DNA of 64,000 nt. Source: Bog-473 sp963743785. Lineage in GTDB: Bacteria; Actinomycetota; Acidimicrobiia; Acidimicrobiales; RAAP-2. The notes below the pieces were generated by a model. That model was not told the origin of the DNA. It worked only from the letters and a program-made list of their open reading frames with translations, and did no database searches. The stretch lies in contig CAVURD010000034.1 of the NCBI GenBank assembly GCA_963743785.1, forward strand, positions 421,373 through 485,372. The letters run 5' to 3'. The position numbers and the translations under genes were made by a program. The stretch's first letter is position 1; every line of letters starts with the position of its first letter. Positions 44,024-53,254 of this stretch are shown here, piece by piece.

Positions 44024-44659
44024 ATGGGGACGGACGGAGGTCGTGCGTCTCGACCCGACCTCGCCCCACATCGCCTGCACGCGTCATCTGGCGGCAAGCG
44101 CCGACGTGATCCTCGGTCCCACCAGGACTCCGAGCTCGCCGGGCCACCCGCTGCGCTTCGCCACCCGAGAGCGTGCCGGGCCAGGCCTGCTCATGGGCAG
44201 ACAGGCCAACTTCCTGGCGCGGAATGGATTGACGAGATCGCCCGGGCCGCCCGGGTGCAGCGGGATCGCGCCGACGGTCCGGCGGTGATCGCCCACACGG
44301 ACTGGTCCGCTCGAAATGTCCGCTTCAATGAGCACGGCATCGGTGCCGTCTACGACTGGGACAGTCTCTCGTTGGCCCCCGAGGCGGTAGTCGGCCAATC
44401 CGCCGCGACGTGGCGTTCGACCGGCAGCGCGGCTGACGTCCTGGCTCCGGGCAGGGCGGAAATTGAACGGTATCTGGCCGCGTTCGGTGCCGCCCGTGGC
44501 ATCCCGCTGTCGGCCTCCGAACTGTCGGCCGCGCGGAGCGCCGCCGTGTGGGTCATGGCGTACTCGGCGCGCTGCGAGCATGCCCTCGAACTGCGCACGC
44601 CCTACGTTCGCCATCGAGCCCGCCACTGGCTGCGCACCGAGAGCTCCCAGTTGCTCTGA
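44024..44659 (+). pseudogene. Aminoglycoside phosphotransferase-like remnant (C-terminal part)
   Basis: From about 44225 the frame reads EWIDEIARAARVQRDRADGP and VIAHTDWSARNVRFNEHGIG followed by AVYDWDSL. These are the catalytic HxDxxxxN loop and the metal-binding Asp of the APH family. The N-terminal lobe (about 150 residues) is missing: only about 220 bp remain after the preceding gene, and the sequence there is unlike the family. The recognisable part is about 145 residues. A truncated kinase-like pseudogene or a fragment is the best reading. Confidence 0.65.
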
Positions 44660-44699
44660 TCAGGCTGCCTTGATCGGGCGACTCGATAGGGGTGACGCG

Positions 44700-44966
44700 C
44701 TACTTGGCCGACAGGACGATTTCGAGCACAGTGCCGACTCCGGCCAAGAGGAGTGAGACCGAGAGAACGATGGCCGTGATCTTCATGAATCTCTGACGTC
44801 CCGGCACCCATTCCTCCTCATCGAGGCCGTCGACCTCCCACCATTCGAGATCGGCCGGATCCCGTTCTTCAAGGGGCTGGGGCTCGCGCGTCGCCATGTA
44901 GCCGATCACCGGAGCGAGGCCAATCGGGACGTGCGGCTGTGGTGGCGTTGGCAGGTGTCCCTGCAT
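44700..44966 (-). CDS. Small single-pass membrane protein
   Basis: The 88-residue product has an acidic cytoplasmic part, LEERDPADLEWWEVDGLDEE then EWVPGRQRF, and a C-terminal helix ITAIVLSVSLLLAGVGTVLE. The layout is that of conserved short actinobacterial proteins with one C-terminal membrane anchor. MATREPQPL at 44897 is an alternative start. It is divergent from the sulfatase. Function is unknown. Confidence 0.7.
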   Translation of the reverse strand: MQGHLPTPPQPHVPIGLAPVIGYMATREPQPLEERDPADLEWWEVDGLDEEEWVPGRQRFMKITAIVLSVSLLLAGVGTVLEIVLSAK

Positions 44967-45059
44967 GGAACCAGGCTACTCCCACCTTTGAATGGGCGCC
45001 GGATCGGTCGTGCCCTACCCTGTCGCCATGCCTTGCCTCGCTGACGATTGCCCCTCCCG

Positions 45060-47357
45060 ATGAGCCCGGCCGAAGTCCCGCAGCAGATCGGATTGACCCC
45101 GGTAGAGTCGACCCCCCGGTGGCCCGTCGATCCCAAGCCGCCAGCCGGCGCACCCAACGTGGTGGCCATCGTGCTGGACGACACCGGGTTTGGCCATCTG
45201 GGGAGTTTCGGCTCCGACATCGCCACACCCCATCTGGACGGGCTGGCCGGCAGCGGCGCCGCCTTCAACCGCTTTCACGTCACCTCGTTGTGCTCCCCCA
45301 CCCGCGCCTCGTTCTTCACGGGACGAAACCATCACGCGGTCGGGATGGGCTTTCTCGCCGACATACCCTTGGCCTACCCGGGCTACACCGCCCGGCTGCC
45401 GAAGTCGGCTGCCACCCTCCCTCGCCTGCTCCGTGACGTCGGCTACTCGACCATGGCCGTGGGGAAATGGCACCTCACCCCACGCTGGCAACGGTCGGCG
45501 GCCGGCCCTTTCGACACCTGGCCGTTGGGTGTCGGCTTCGAGCGGCACTACGGGTTCCTGCAGGGTGACGCCAACCACTGGGCACCGAACCTGGTCTGCG
45601 ACAACCACTACATCGAGGCACCTCGACGACCGGAGGATGGGTACCACCTCAGCGAGGACCTCGCAGACCAAGCCATCCGCATGGTGCTGGACCAGCAGCA
45701 GGCAGCGCGCCACAAACCCTTCTTCTTGTACTTCGCCCTGGGTGCGATGCACGCACCTCACCATGTGGCGCCCGAGTGGGTGGCGCCCTACCGCGGGAAA
45801 TTCGACAAGGGCTGGGACGTCTGGCGCCAGGAGGTCTTCACCCGTCAGCGAGCGGCCGGGACCGTGCCGGAGGACACCGTGCTCACCCCACGGCCGAGCT
45901 GGGTGCAGGGATGGGATGACCTCAGCGCCGACGAACGACGGATGCACGCTCGCCAACAAGAAGTCTTTGCCGGGTTCCTCACCCACACCGATGCCCAGAT
46001 CGGACGCCTCCTGTCCTCCCTGGAAGCCCAAGGACTACTGGAGAACACGCTGGTCATGGTCTTCTCCGACAACGGGGCCAGTGCTGAAGGTGGGATGCAC
46101 GGCAGCGTGAACGAGCACCGGTTCACCGCCCACCTCGCTGAGTCCGTGTCCGCCAACCTGGCCGCCTACGACGACTGGGGTGGCTTCAGCACCTACAACC
46201 ACTATTCGTGGGCCTGGGCCTGGGCCGGCAACACGCCACACAAACTGTGGAAGCGGTACACCTGGCTCGGGGGCACCCGCACGCCGCTCATCGTGCAGTG
46301 GCCCGGCCGGATCGCCCAGCCCGGGAAGGTGCGCTCCCAGTTCACGCACGTGGTCGATCTCCTGCCCACCATCCTCCAAGCCGTCGGCATCGACGCCCCG
46401 GGACGGGTGGACGGCGTCCCCCAACAGGTCCTCAATGGCACGAGCTTCTTGGCCGCGCTGGAGGACCCGGGGGCCGCCGAGTTCCACCGCACGCAGTACT
46501 TCGAGATGTTGGGCTCGCGGTCCATCTTCCACGAGGGGTGGAAGGCCACCACGAACCACATCAGCTCGGGCGTCCTGGACGAGGAGGAACTGGCCATTGG
46601 GAGTCGCGACTTCGATGACGACCGGTGGGAGCTCTTCAACCTGGCGGAAGACTTCTCCGAAGCGGTGGACCGGGCCGAAGTGGAACCGGATCGATTGCGC
46701 CAACTGATCGAGCTCTGGTCGGCCGAAGCCGAACGCAACCAGGTCCTGCCCATCTCCGACGGCATGTTGGACCGGTTCTCCGGCTTCATTGGTTCGCCCT
46801 ACCCGGCGGGCGCCACGCAGACCTTTCACCCGGGGGGCGGACCGGTGCACGACGAATCGATCCCGCTGCTGTGGGGCGGCTTCGAAATAACGGCCGACAT
46901 CGACACGATCGGGACCGGTACCGAGGGCGTCGTCTGTGCCATCGGGGATTGGTTCGGCGGTTTCGCGCTCTACCTGGCCGACGGGTCCGTGCACTTCACG
47001 TTCGCCCGGTCGGCCGATGTGCTGCACCTCAGCACGCCCGGCCCTGCACCAGCCGGATCGTGTCGCCTGACCGTCACCTACGCCCTTGGTGAGGCGGGCG
47101 CGCCGGGCCACATGGCGCTGCTCGTCAATGACGCGCCCGTCGACCAGATCACCGTGGAAGGCATGCTCCCCATGGCGCTCCAGCACGGTGGCACCGGACT
47201 ACGCATCGGCTACGACAGCGGATTTCCGGTCTCGCGCCGCTACTCCCCGCCGGCGCCCTTCACCGGTGTGGTGCACCAGGTGACCATCGGCACGACACCC
47301 GGCGCAGTCGTTCCCGAACCGGCCGACGAGATGCGGGCCGCTCTGCAGGCTGATTAG
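45060..47357 (+). CDS. Arylsulfatase
   Basis: The 765-residue sulfatase has AIVLDDTGFGHLGSFGSDIA at the metal site and the CSPTR sulfatase signature in LCSPTRASFFTGRN, so Cys should be converted to formylglycine. MAVGKWHLTPRW and MVFSDNGASAEGG give further active-site residues. After about residue 520, a beta-sandwich C-terminal domain follows (GFEITADIDTIG). It cleaves sulfate esters. TTG 45048 is a less likely start. The maturation enzyme is not encoded in this window. No signal peptide is evident, so it appears cytoplasmic. It overlaps the convergent DinB-type gene by 4 bp. Confidence 0.92.
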   Translation: MSPAEVPQQIGLTPVESTPRWPVDPKPPAGAPNVVAIVLDDTGFGHLGSFGSDIATPHLDGLAGSGAAFNRFHVTSLCSPTRASFFTGRNHHAVGMGFLADIPLAYPGYTARLPKSAATLPRLLRDVGYSTMAVGKWHLTPRWQRSAAGPFDTWPLGVGFERHYGFLQGDANHWAPNLVCDNHYIEAPRRPEDGYHLSEDLADQAIRMVLDQQQAARHKPFFLYFALGAMHAPHHVAPEWVAPYRGKFDKGWDVWRQEVFTRQRAAGTVPEDTVLTPRPSWVQGWDDLSADERRMHARQQEVFAGFLTHTDAQIGRLLSSLEAQGLLENTLVMVFSDNGASAEGGMHGSVNEHRFTAHLAESVSANLAAYDDWGGFSTYNHYSWAWAWAGNTPHKLWKRYTWLGGTRTPLIVQWPGRIAQPGKVRSQFTHVVDLLPTILQAVGIDAPGRVDGVPQQVLNGTSFLAALEDPGAAEFHRTQYFEMLGSRSIFHEGWKATTNHISSGVLDEEELAIGSRDFDDDRWELFNLAEDFSEAVDRAEVEPDRLRQLIELWSAEAERNQVLPISDGMLDRFSGFIGSPYPAGATQTFHPGGGPVHDESIPLLWGGFEITADIDTIGTGTEGVVCAIGDWFGGFALYLADGSVHFTFARSADVLHLSTPGPAPAGSCRLTVTYALGEAGAPGHMALLVNDAPVDQITVEGMLPMALQHGGTGLRIGYDSGFPVSRRYSPPAPFTGVVHQVTIGTTPGAVVPEPADEMRAALQAD

Positions 47358-47863
47358 TCGCCGTAGTCGCCGTTCTTCCGACCAGAAACATCCAGTGCCT
47401 CCCGGGCGTGCGCCAGGTGACCCCGGGGATGGCCGGAAGCCACCGCCGCCAATTGCGCCACCGGAAACAGTTGACCCCCGGCCGGTCCGAACGGGGCGGT
47501 TCGGTCCAATTCCTCGTCGGTCAATGCTCGCAGGAGGGCTTCGGTCTGCTGGCCGTTGTCCCGCAACAGCGCCACCGTGTCGGCCACGTTCACGTCGGAC
47601 CATTGCTCGGCGTGGGTGACATTGTGCCGGTCGATGTCGTCACCGGTGTCGGTCACGCCATCGCCGACGGCCATGGACCGCAACCAGCGCGCTCCCTGGG
47701 CGTGCCCCTCGGCAACGTGATGGAGCACCACACCCACCGTCCATTCCTCGCCTGGAACCACCGTCCGCCATTGGGACTCCGAACACGACTCGGCAAAGGC
47801 GATGGCCGCCTCGTTCGCGGCCGCAAACTCGTCGGCCAGGACGGCGGCGCGCTCACTCGGCAC
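47354..47863 (-). CDS. DinB / mycothiol-dependent maleylpyruvate isomerase-like protein
   Basis: The 169-residue product has a four-helix DinB fold: DEFAAANEAAIAFAESCSES, then WTVGVVLHHVAEGHAQGARW with the first metal His residues, and a final VASGHPRGHLAHAREALDVS with HxxxH. Such proteins use a metal and sometimes mycothiol as a cofactor. The GTG start overlaps the end of the upstream gene by 11 bp, so they form an operon. Confidence 0.8.
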   Translation of the reverse strand: MPSERAAVLADEFAAANEAAIAFAESCSESQWRTVVPGEEWTVGVVLHHVAEGHAQGARWLRSMAVGDGVTDTGDDIDRHNVTHAEQWSDVNVADTVALLRDNGQQTEALLRALTDEELDRTAPFGPAGGQLFPVAQLAAVASGHPRGHLAHAREALDVSGRKNGDYGD

Positions 47864-48827
47864 GGAACCCTGCCATTTCGTTCAACTGCTCCACACTCAT
47901 CGAGCCCGGCGGGCGCCCTTCGGACGCGGCCTGAAGAGCCAACCGCTGCAAGAGAGCGTTGACCGGCGTGGCCACGCCATGGAGCGCCCCCAGGAGGACG
48001 ATTTCGCCGTTCAGGAACTCGGCCTCAATCGACCCCGTGCCCCGGGCCAAGCTCTGCCAACTCGATCCCCCGGTCCACTCGCCGGAATTGGTGGCGCGCA
48101 ACTGAAGGTGGTCGGCCCGCCGCACCCGATCCTCCTCGGCCGTGGCGACATCGATGGCGGCGGCGTCCAGAGCCTCGTTACCCTCTCGCTGAGCCTCCTT
48201 GGTCACCGCGGTGTACCGACCCTCGGGTCCGCACAGCGCCTCGGAGGCGTTGGCCAGGTTCATGAGGAGCTTGCGGTATTTCCAGCGCATGATGTCGGGC
48301 CGGGCCACCGACTGGAACGCGGTGGCGTCGAGGGCATCGGCAATGTCCTGCCCCACCGCATCGATCCCCGCGGGATAGCAACCGAGGTCCAACAAGCCCG
48401 AGACGGGCGCCGAGTGGGCCTGGATCACCCCGGGTCGCAGGTGGGTGGCCGGGCTCATCACGCACAGGCCGTAGGTGTTGGAGAAGTGCCGCAGCACCCG
48501 TCGCTCGTTCTCCACGCCGTTCTGCATGCAGACCACCGCGGTCCCCGGCGGGGCCACGGACGTCAGTTGGGCCAAGGCGGCGTCGGTGTCCTGCCCCTTG
48601 ACCGAGAGGAGGACAACCGTGTCGTCGGTCCAAGTCACCTCGGCCGCGGCCGTGACGACCGGGACGGGCAACGTCACCGTCTCATCGGGCGACTCGAGCA
48701 CCAGGCCCGAGCGCAACGCGTCGGCGTGGACCCCGCGGGCCACGAGCGTGACCTCAGATCCCGCCTGGAAGAGGCGGCCCCCGACCAGCCCTCCGATGGC
48801 ACCCGCACCGAAAATGACGAACCGCAT
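47853..48827 (-). CDS. 2-dehydropantoate 2-reductase-like (ketopantoate reductase family)
   Basis: The 324-residue enzyme from ATG 48827 starts with the Rossmann motif MRFVIFGAGAIGGLVGGRLF. TVVLLSVKGQDTDAALAQL holds the conserved Lys-type position, then VCMQNGVENE, and the helical C-terminal domain has MRWKYRKLLMNLANASEALC with the catalytic Lys. Members reduce 2-keto acids such as ketopantoate with NADPH. An open frame extends upstream to 49589, but it is antisense to the MpaB-type gene and is not family-like. No panBC genes are adjacent, so a catabolic substrate is possible. Confidence 0.88.
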   Translation of the reverse strand: MRFVIFGAGAIGGLVGGRLFQAGSEVTLVARGVHADALRSGLVLESPDETVTLPVPVVTAAAEVTWTDDTVVLLSVKGQDTDAALAQLTSVAPPGTAVVCMQNGVENERRVLRHFSNTYGLCVMSPATHLRPGVIQAHSAPVSGLLDLGCYPAGIDAVGQDIADALDATAFQSVARPDIMRWKYRKLLMNLANASEALCGPEGRYTAVTKEAQREGNEALDAAAIDVATAEEDRVRRADHLQLRATNSGEWTGGSSWQSLARGTGSIEAEFLNGEIVLLGALHGVATPVNALLQRLALQAASEGRPPGSMSVEQLNEMAGFRAE

Positions 48828-48866
48828 GCCCCACTTTGCCACGCGCCCCCGTGCCAAGCTCTGGGC

Positions 48867-49847
48867 ATGGCCATCGTGAATCCGGTCTTCAACCAGGTCC
48901 GCAATCCGGTGCAACTGGCCTCGGCGCTCGGCCGGGCTGCCTCGGCCGTTCCGCTGCGCCTGGTTGACGGCCTGACCACACCGGTCCGGGCCAGTTACAC
49001 CAACGACCTGCGCAAGTCCATCAGCGGCACGTCCAAACCGCCCCCGCGCTGCCTCGATCCCGAGCTGTCCTTCCTGCCTCCCGACGGGGTGGCCCGGCTG
49101 GTCCACAGCGATCTTCCCAGCATGCTCATCGGCGGCATCAGCGCCCTCCTGCTGCAGGCGCTCCATCCACTGGCCATGGCCGGTGTGGCCCAACACTCCA
49201 ACTACCAGAGTGACCCGTTGGGGCGGTTGCGGCGGACGGCGTCCTTCGTGGGCACGACCACCTTCGGCAGCGTGGGCGATGCCGAGCAGGCCATTGCCCA
49301 GGTCCAGCGCGTGCACCGACGGGTGAAGGGGGTGGCGCCCGACGGTCGGGCCTACAGCGCCGCCGACCCCGAGCTGGTGACCTTCATCCACGTGGCGGAG
49401 ATGAGCAGCTTTTTGGAGTCGGGCCGCCGCTTCGGTCCGCACCCGCTGTCCCCGGAGCAGTGTGATCAGTACTACGCCGAGGTGGCCCCCGTCGCCATGT
49501 CCCTGGGGGCCGAATGGGTGCCCCGTTCCCACTTCGAAGTGGAGGGCTACTTCGACCGGATCCGTCCTGAGCTCTACGCCGGCCCGCAAGCGCTTCAGGC
49601 TCGAGACTGGCTGCGCCGCGGCGTGGCCACCCGCCCCGAGGAGCGGGCCGTCTACGCCGTCCTGCTCGCGGCCGGCGTCAGCATCCTGCCCCCGTGGGCC
49701 CGCCGCGAACTCAAACTCTCCGCCCCTTCGTCGCTCGACCTGCTGCTCGATACCACCACCGTCATCCCTCTGACCCGCGCCGTGTCGGCCACGATGCGCT
49801 GGTTGACCTCGGGCGGTCAGACGGCACCCGCTTCAGCCGATCGGTAG
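48867..49847 (+). CDS. MpaB/DUF2236-family oxygenase
   Basis: The 326-residue protein has the DUF2236 core: SMLIGGISALLLQALHPLAM, AGVAQHSNYQSDPLGRLRRT, ASFVGTTTFGSV and DPELVTFIHVAEMSSFLES. The His residues in these motifs are proposed heme or iron ligands. Family members include the membrane-bound MpaB-type oxygenase and the latex oxygenase LcpA, which cleave terpenoid chains. It is divergent from the ketopantoate-reductase-like gene, about 40 bp away. Confidence 0.87.
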   Translation: MAIVNPVFNQVRNPVQLASALGRAASAVPLRLVDGLTTPVRASYTNDLRKSISGTSKPPPRCLDPELSFLPPDGVARLVHSDLPSMLIGGISALLLQALHPLAMAGVAQHSNYQSDPLGRLRRTASFVGTTTFGSVGDAEQAIAQVQRVHRRVKGVAPDGRAYSAADPELVTFIHVAEMSSFLESGRRFGPHPLSPEQCDQYYAEVAPVAMSLGAEWVPRSHFEVEGYFDRIRPELYAGPQALQARDWLRRGVATRPEERAVYAVLLAAGVSILPPWARRELKLSAPSSLDLLLDTTTVIPLTRAVSATMRWLTSGGQTAPASADR

Positions 49848-49903
49848 GCGGCGCCCGGAAACCAAAGTGTTCGGGGGGTGCGACTGCACCGTGTGCCGAC
49901 CGA

Positions 49904-50635
49904 TCAGGTGGCGATGGACAGGCCGCCGTCCACCCCCACGATCTGACCGGTGACATAGGAGGACCGCGCCAAGGCCACGACGATCTCGGCCACGTCTTCG
50001 GGCTGGCCGATCCGCCTGAGCGGCGCTGTCTGGGCCACGGCCTCGCGCAGGAAGCCCCAATCCGCCGTCCACGGCGTATCGACCAGTCCGGGCGCCACCG
50101 CGTTGACCCGGACGTCGGGGCCGACCACCTTGGCCAACAGCACCGTCAGGTGATTGAGCGCCGCCTTGCTGGCCGCGTAGGGAATGGAGGAGCCGGTGGG
50201 CCGGACCCCCGCCAACGACGACACGTTCACTACCGAGCCCTTGGCCTCGCGCAAGGCCGGCAACGCGGCGACCGTCAGGGACCAGGTGCCGAAGACGTTG
50301 ACTTCGAAGATCCGCCGCCACACGTCGACGGAGGCCGCCTCCAGGTCGTGATGGGGAATCACCGCGGTCGTCCCCGCATTGTTGACCAGCGTGTCGAGAC
50401 GACCCCAGCGCTCCAGGGCGGCCGTGACGAGGTGCTGCGCCGCCGCCGGGTCGGTGATGTCACCTTGGACGTAGAGGGCGTCGGGGAGCGACCCCGCGAC
50501 CGTCTCGCCCTCGGCCACCGAGCTCGACGAGTTGATGACGACAGCCGCGCCGGCGTGGGCGAAGGCGCGCGCCACGGCGGCACCGATGCCGCTACTCGAG
50601 CCCGTCACCAGGGCCACGTGTCCGGTCATGGTCAT
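49904..50635 (-). CDS. Short-chain dehydrogenase/reductase
   Basis: The 243-residue SDR has TGSSSGIGAA, NNAG, NVSSLAGVRP with the catalytic Ser, and YAASK. INSSSSVAEGE after the second strand suggests NADP. ATG 50635 overlaps the stop of the aldose epimerase gene as ATGA, so this start is chosen and the two genes are coupled. Confidence 0.92.
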   Translation of the reverse strand: MTMTGHVALVTGSSSGIGAAVARAFAHAGAAVVINSSSSVAEGETVAGSLPDALYVQGDITDPAAAQHLVTAALERWGRLDTLVNNAGTTAVIPHHDLEAASVDVWRRIFEVNVFGTWSLTVAALPALREAKGSVVNVSSLAGVRPTGSSIPYAASKAALNHLTVLLAKVVGPDVRVNAVAPGLVDTPWTADWGFLREAVAQTAPLRRIGQPEDVAEIVVALARSSYVTGQIVGVDGGLSIAT

Positions 50636-51576
50636 CTCGGCACGATGCCCCAGCTGGCCGACCACTCCGCTCCCGGTTCCAAGGAGATCAGGTCCTTGCC
50701 GGTGCGTAGCGCATTGGGCGGGCAGGTCATGGGCTCAATGGCCACAGCTCGCCGGCGCCGGGGCAGCTCGCCCAGGGTGTCGCCCGTATAGACCATGAGA
50801 TACGGGAAGCCGGGGTCGGTCCACAGGGCGGCGCCGTTTGCTCCGCCCGGCACGTCGAGGCTGGCCCAAGCCCGGCCGTCGTCATCACGGTCGAGGGAGG
50901 TGAACGCCGTATCGAGGACCGTCGGGCCGACAAAGCGCGAATTGGTGAAGTCCAGCTCGGTACCTTCGACCGGGGTCAGACCGCCGGTGGGCAGACCACG
51001 GTCGTCCAGATCCAGCGTCTGGTGGGCCGGCAGCTGGAGAATGGCCCCGTCGACCGTTTCGGGCCCAGCCGTGAGGTAGGGGTGGAAACCGAGGCCGAAG
51101 GGGACCGGACCCTCGTCCAGGCTGCTGGCGGTCGTCCTCACGGTCAGACCGTCACGACCGACCCGGTAGGACAACTCCAGCAGGAGCGAGAACGGGTAGT
51201 CCGGCGACGGGTGGAGTTGCAGGCGCAGCGAGAGCTGATTCTGGTGGCGGGTCTGGAGGGTCCAGGGCAACCAGCGCGCCAGGCCGTGAATGGCGTTGTG
51301 ACGTTCGGGCTCGTTGAGGGCGGCTTGGGCCGTGACCCCGTTGAAGGTGTAGCGACCATCGGCCAGACGGTTGGGCCAGGGAGCCAGGATCTGACCCCGC
51401 CCGCTCTGGGACCACTCTGCCGCTCCGAAACCGTCGATGACGTGGTTGGACCCGACGTTGTAGACCCGCAGGGTGGCGCCGACCTCGCAGATCACGACCT
51501 CCTGCTCGCCATGCCCGATGCGCCACTGCTGCCCCGTCGGTGAGGCGACGGAGATCTGCGGGGTACTCGAGGACAT
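50632..51576 (-). CDS. Aldose 1-epimerase family protein
   Basis: The 314-residue protein has the galactose-mutarotase fold with LAPWPNRLADGRYTF, then HNAIHGLARWLPW, PFGLGFHPYLTAG and AVAIEPMTCPPNAL, which supply the catalytic His and Glu. It interconverts alpha and beta aldoses. ATG 51576 fits the family start. The SDR gene downstream overlaps by 4 bp, suggesting a shared sugar substrate. Confidence 0.88.
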   Translation of the reverse strand: MSSSTPQISVASPTGQQWRIGHGEQEVVICEVGATLRVYNVGSNHVIDGFGAAEWSQSGRGQILAPWPNRLADGRYTFNGVTAQAALNEPERHNAIHGLARWLPWTLQTRHQNQLSLRLQLHPSPDYPFSLLLELSYRVGRDGLTVRTTASSLDEGPVPFGLGFHPYLTAGPETVDGAILQLPAHQTLDLDDRGLPTGGLTPVEGTELDFTNSRFVGPTVLDTAFTSLDRDDDGRAWASLDVPGGANGAALWTDPGFPYLMVYTGDTLGELPRRRRAVAIEPMTCPPNALRTGKDLISLEPGAEWSASWGIVPR

Positions 51577-51725
51577 GGCGACTGAATTGAAGCAGACCAG
51601 CGACCGTGGTGGGGATTGCCGTGCTCGGACGACGGTGACGGGCCGGTAATCCACCCCTGAACGAGGCGTGACGACCGGGCGGAACGGTCCCCTGGTCCCC
51701 GGTGCGGGCGGTAAGGTCCGCACAC

Positions 51726-52652
51726 GTGAGGATCCTGATCACCAATGACGACGGAGTGGGCGCGCCGGGTCTCGCCGCCCTGACCAGGGCGCTGGTGCGC
51801 TGGGTCGACACCGTGGCCGACGAAGGCGGACCCTCCCACCAGATCGTGGTGGTGGCCCCCAGCTCGAACTACAGCGGAGCCGGCGCCGCTGTGGGCTCGG
51901 TCACCGATCGCACCGCCATTCCCTACGCCCGGGCCACGGTCGAAGGTGCCGAGGGAGTCGAGGCCTACGGGCTCGATGCCTCACCCGCCCTCTCGGTCAT
52001 CGCCGGCGCTCTCGGGGCCGTCGGCCCCAAGCCCGACCTGGTGCTTTCGGGCATCAACCACGGCGTGAATGTCGGCCGGTCGGTGCTGCACTCGGGCACC
52101 GTTGGCGCGGCATTGACCGCATCGCAGCTGGGCATCAGCGCGCTGGCCGTCTCGTTGCGGGCCGGGGTGACGCCCGACCCCTGGGAATCGGCCGCCGACC
52201 TGGCCGTGTCCCTCATCCCCGTCCTGGTCGCCGCTCCGGTGCGTACCGTCCTCAATCTCAACGTCCCGGCTCTGCCGCTGGACAAGATCCTCGGACTGCG
52301 TTGGGCCCGGGTCAGCGGCGCCGGGCTCATCAAGGCGGCCACCGGCGCCGGCGACTGGGACGCCCCCAACCGACCCGAGATGGAGGGCCCGGCCGCGGCC
52401 GAAGGGGCACAGGCCATCATGGACGGCGGCACGTCGGATCGCGGCGAGATCGTACTGACTGTCGGGTCCGCGGTACCCCGGGCCGGGGACCTCGGGCTGG
52501 CCGAGACCACCGAGGACGCTGACCTGGTAGCCCACGGCTACGCCGCTCTCACCGCCCTGCGGGGACCCCGGGCCGACGATGACGCCGAGCTGCTCGGCCT
52601 GCTCGATTCCGGGCTGGCCGCGGCCGTGGCCCCGCTCGGCCTGAAGACCTGA
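51726..52652 (+). CDS. surE: 5'/3'-nucleotidase SurE
   Basis: From GTG 51726 the protein (308 residues) has VRILITNDDGVGAPGLAAL with the metal-binding NDDG, APSSNYSGAGAAVG, SGINHGVNVGRSVLHSGTVG and ALTASQLGISALAVS. These are all SurE motifs, so it should remove phosphate from nucleoside monophosphates in stationary phase or stress. It is slightly longer than usual (about 250-270), with an extra C-terminal segment. Confidence 0.93.
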   Translation: MRILITNDDGVGAPGLAALTRALVRWVDTVADEGGPSHQIVVVAPSSNYSGAGAAVGSVTDRTAIPYARATVEGAEGVEAYGLDASPALSVIAGALGAVGPKPDLVLSGINHGVNVGRSVLHSGTVGAALTASQLGISALAVSLRAGVTPDPWESAADLAVSLIPVLVAAPVRTVLNLNVPALPLDKILGLRWARVSGAGLIKAATGAGDWDAPNRPEMEGPAAAEGAQAIMDGGTSDRGEIVLTVGSAVPRAGDLGLAETTEDADLVAHGYAALTALRGPRADDDAELLGLLDSGLAAAVAPLGLKT

Positions 52653-52723
52653 GCGGGGACCCCGGTCGGAAAGTCACCGGGGCGTCGGGAACTTGCCGGG
52701 AAGTTGGGAACTTGCCGAGGAGT

Positions 52724-53227
52724 TCAGTCGTCGTGCTCGCTCGGCGAGCGCCGTCCCTTCTTGGTTTCCGAGCGCCGTCGTTTCGCCTCGACGCGCCGGA
52801 TCTGTGATCCCTTCGTCGGCCGGGTCGGCCGCCGGGTCGGATCCACCCGGAGACCCTCGGCCAGCTTGACCGCCATGCGCTCGAAGGCGGCCTGGCGATT
52901 GCGGGACTGCGACCGGGACTCCGATGCCGCCGCCCGCACGGTCGGGCCGTACCGGCTGAGTAGGCGGGCGCGCTGCCGGGGCCCCAAGGTCGATGAGTTC
53001 GCCACCTCGAACTGGACCTCTACCCGGCTCAACGTGCGATTGGCGTGCTGGCCCCCTGGACCGCCCGACGTGGTGGCCCGCCAGGTGAACTCGCTCATGG
53101 GAATGGCCAGCGCCTTGTGCACGCGCAGCGTCGACCCCGGGCTCGGCCCCGGGTCGGTGTCACCGCCCGAACCGGCGGCCTCGAGATCGGATTCGTCGAA
53201 CGCCACCGCCAGAGAGCGTAGGACCAC
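52724..53227 (-). CDS. ArfB/ICT1-type peptide-chain release factor-like protein
   Basis: The product contains the ribosome-release motif TSGGPGGQHANRTLSRVEVQ with GGQ, then QRARLLSRYG and a basic C-terminal tail (TKGSQIRRVEAKRRRSETKK) that would enter the mRNA channel. This is the ArfB layout, which frees stalled ribosomes by hydrolysing peptidyl-tRNA. The 45 residues before LRVHKALAIP are unusual, so the true start may be GTG 53122. It is divergent from the aldo/keto reductase. Confidence 0.88.
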   Translation of the reverse strand: MVLRSLAVAFDESDLEAAGSGGDTDPGPSPGSTLRVHKALAIPMSEFTWRATTSGGPGGQHANRTLSRVEVQFEVANSSTLGPRQRARLLSRYGPTVRAAASESRSQSRNRQAAFERMAVKLAEGLRVDPTRRPTRPTKGSQIRRVEAKRRRSETKKGRRSPSEHDD

Positions 53228-53254
53228 CTAGGACCACCGGGTACAGTCCCGCCC

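Noticed and set aside
47802..48866. Upstream extension of the MpaB-type gene
   Set aside because: The extension is antisense to the ketopantoate-reductase-like gene and ATG 48867 gives the normal family start.
48828..49589. Upstream extension of the ketopantoate-reductase-like gene
   Set aside because: It is antisense to the MpaB-type gene and the Rossmann motif starts at ATG 48827.
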